From positions 1,929,001-1,993,000 of the forward strand of contig NC_012778.1 in assembly GCF_000146185.1 (NCBI RefSeq): a stretch of 64,000 bases of DNA. Reading direction: 5' to 3'. A program made the position numbers and the translations under genes. Position 1 is the stretch's first letter, and each line of letters starts with the position of its first letter. Below, one piece after another: positions 62,559 through 64,000 of the stretch. The notes below the pieces were generated by a model. The model was not told where the DNA came from and made no database searches. It saw only the letters and a program-made list of their open reading frames with translations. Origin of the DNA: [Eubacterium] eligens ATCC 27750 (GTDB taxonomy: Bacteria; Bacillota; Clostridia; Lachnospirales; Lachnospiraceae).

Positions 62559-64000
62559 TAATTTCTTATTGCAGCATCATTCTTTGTTTCCGCTGGTCTG
62601 TCTGTACCAGAATTATTTCCAGCAGCTGTACTATCCTGCTTAGTGCTTGCAGTTGCATCATTATCCCTTACCGTTCCTGTTTCCATCTGACTTGAAGCCT
62701 GTGTATAATGATGACTGCTACTATTTTGCGTCTGCGTTACTGATTGTGTTTCTGTCTGTGTCTGTGTTACTGACTGAGTTTCTGTCTGCGTCTCTGTCTG
62801 TGTTTCCTCTTGATTTTCTTTGTGGCTATACTTTGGAAAATCTTTCTTTGCAAGACCATTATGTGCCTGTTCCATAAACTGTCTGAATATTTTCAAAGTC
62901 GCATTCTGAGGTATTGATGCCGGATAATCATATCCCTGCCATACTGCCAGTGTATAATATGCACTATATCCACAAAACCATGAATCATAATTAGAATTCG
63001 TCGTACCTGTCTTGCCCGCAACAATGGCATTTTCAGGTGCTGCTCCTCTTCCGGTTCCTTCTGTCACAACAGTTTTTAACATATCTGTCATCATCCTGCA
63101 TGACTCTGAATCATATATATTCTCCTCACGGTTAGAAGTATCAAGCACCAGCTTTCCTCTATTATCGTATATTGAAACTATACATGTTACACGCCGGTAC
63201 TTTCCATCATTAACTATCGTTGTATAAGCTCCCGCCATCTCTTCAGTTGATACTCCATATGTGAAACCACCGATAGCAATGGCATTATAATCCTTATCCA
63301 TCCATATTTTATGGAATCCCTGATTAAGAAGATATGAACTGCCAACCTTGGGAGTTATCTCTTTAAGAACATTCCACGCAACAGTATTTCTTGAAAGGCT
63401 TACCGCTGTTCTTAAAGTTATATTTCCCATATAAGTTCCATCAGCATTTTTAGGACCATCCTGTATATACTCATCTGATACTATCGTATCAGGTGTATTC
63501 CCCTTTTGAAGATATGGAATATAGTCTAATATTGGCTTAATTGAACTTCCAGGCTGTCTGTAGCTTTGATATGCCCTGTTAAGTGTGTATCCCTCCAGCT
63601 CCTGACTTCTTGAACCTACAATAGCAACCACATTTCCTGTCATATTATCAATACATGTTGCTGCTGCCTGCATCTCATATATTCCATCCTTCATCGAAGT
63701 ATAACTGTCCAGATTATCATCAACTGCTGACTGCAGCTTTTTCTGGATATTCATGTCTATGCTTGTATATACACTATATCCCCCTGATAATAATTTCTGC
63801 TGATACATCGTATAACTTTCTTCATAAAGCTTCTTATACTGGTCATAATCATCATCATTAATAAAATTTGTTCTGAATATAAATCCGCCTGCCTGCATCA
63901 TTCCTTCCGTAGCACAATGTCTGGCATATGTTTCAACTGAATTATTCCTTGACGAAACAGGCTGCCTAGACAGCTCAACTTGTGAATCAAGTGCTGTATA
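62558..64000 (-). CDS. Class A penicillin-binding protein, C-terminal part (cut by window edge)
   Basis: The reading frame stays open to base 64000, so the gene continues beyond the window; about 480 codons are seen. The transpeptidase domain has catalytic SxxK in RQPGSSIKPILDYIP, the SRN motif in AVSLSRNTVAW and KTGTTNSNYDSWFCGYS. The N-terminal glycosyltransferase domain should lie outside. After the domain come about 85 low-complexity residues rich in Thr, Gln, Ser and Glu, with repeated TQTETQ and SVTQTQ, probably a wall-exposed tail. It crosslinks peptidoglycan. Confidence 0.92.
   Translation of the reverse strand, partial: YTALDSQVELSRQPVSSRNNSVETYARHCATEGMMQAGGFIFRTNFINDDDYDQYKKLYEESYTMYQQKLLSGGYSVYTSIDMNIQKKLQSAVDDNLDSYTSMKDGIYEMQAAATCIDNMTGNVVAIVGSRSQELEGYTLNRAYQSYRQPGSSIKPILDYIPYLQKGNTPDTIVSDEYIQDGPKNADGTYMGNITLRTAVSLSRNTVAWNVLKEITPKVGSSYLLNQGFHKIWMDKDYNAIAIGGFTYGVSTEEMAGAYTTIVNDGKYRRVTCIVSIYDNRGKLVLDTSNREENIYDSESCRMMTDMLKTVVTEGTGRGAAPENAIVAGKTGTTNSNYDSWFCGYSAYYTLAVWQGYDYPASIPQNATLKIFRQFMEQAHNGLAKKDFPKYSHKENQEETQTETQTETQSVTQTQTETQSVTQTQNSSSHHYTQASSQMETGTVRDNDATASTKQDSTAAGNNSGTDRPAETKNDAAIRN

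Overview
The window looks like chromosomal DNA of a low-GC anaerobic Firmicute of the Lachnospiraceae. A Lachnospira (Eubacterium) eligens-type organism is my best guess. The evidence is: the clostridial cluster S4 protein-yabP-yabQ-divIC-spoIIE-tilS-hpt-ftsH, a pectin-type GH28 enzyme, a glgC/glgD pair, AprAB-type sulfate assimilation, a chemoreceptor, AgrCA-type signalling and AGGAGG-type ribosome sites throughout. The species is inferred, not proven. There are no rRNA or tRNA genes, no insertion sequence and no CRISPR array.

Layout. 1-9.6 kb (minus): a cytoplasmic GH13 alpha-glucanase, then ftsH, hpt, tilS, a SpoIIE phosphatase without its membrane domain, divIC, yabQ, yabP, an S4 protein and spoVT, the last with a sigma-G-like promoter. 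9.7-13 kb: a PadR/HAAS pair, an unknown small protein and an intracellular polygalacturonase-family enzyme. 13-15.4 kb: cstA behind a T-box riboswitch. 15.7-17.9 kb: a chemoreceptor fused to a PilZ domain. 17.9-21.5 kb: sulfate permease cysTWA, preceded by a remnant of its binding protein, a penta-cysteine leader ORF and a 62-bp tandem array. 21.6-27 kb: a GntR regulator with a membrane protein, an HTH-AAA-nuclease fusion, and a fluoride riboswitch in front of a cation/proton antiporter. 27-33 kb: the sulfate assimilation operon aprA-aprB-cysD-cysN-sbp, with a second copy of the tandem array upstream. 33-35.9 kb: a metal-dependent hydrolase with a highly structured leader, two small membrane proteins, and preQ1-regulated queT. 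36-46 kb (minus): acyl-CoA synthetase, iorA, iorB, an AgrCA-type two-component system, an AgrB fragment, a lipoprotein and an ABC-2 permease. 46-50 kb: a 270-bp nested palindrome, a GltD-like oxidoreductase, a small unknown gene, ilvE and a DRE-TIM aldolase. 50-57 kb (minus): mfd, pth, spoVG, glgD, glgC. 57-64 kb: murC, a cluster of DnaA boxes, DnaD-like and DnaC-like genes, prs, and the 3' part of a class A penicillin-binding protein running off the end.

How the parts fit. The two sulfur operons look like one system. The permease operon has lost most of its own sbp, while an intact lipoprotein Sbp sits at the end of the assimilation operon 6 kb away. Both operons have near-consensus promoters and the same repeat family, in the same orientation, directly upstream. 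The permease operon also carries a leader ORF with five consecutive Cys codons, which suggests cysteine-responsive attenuation. Carbohydrate functions (GH13, GH28, GlgCD) fit a plant-polysaccharide fermenter that stores glycogen. IorAB with an acyl-CoA synthetase and IlvE fits amino-acid or aryl-acid metabolism.

The least ordinary elements are the penta-Cys leader with its phased repeat array, the T-box in front of cstA, the large palindrome at 46 kb, and the AgrB fragment embedded in a terminator-like hairpin. All functional statements are read from sequence by eye; no database search was run.
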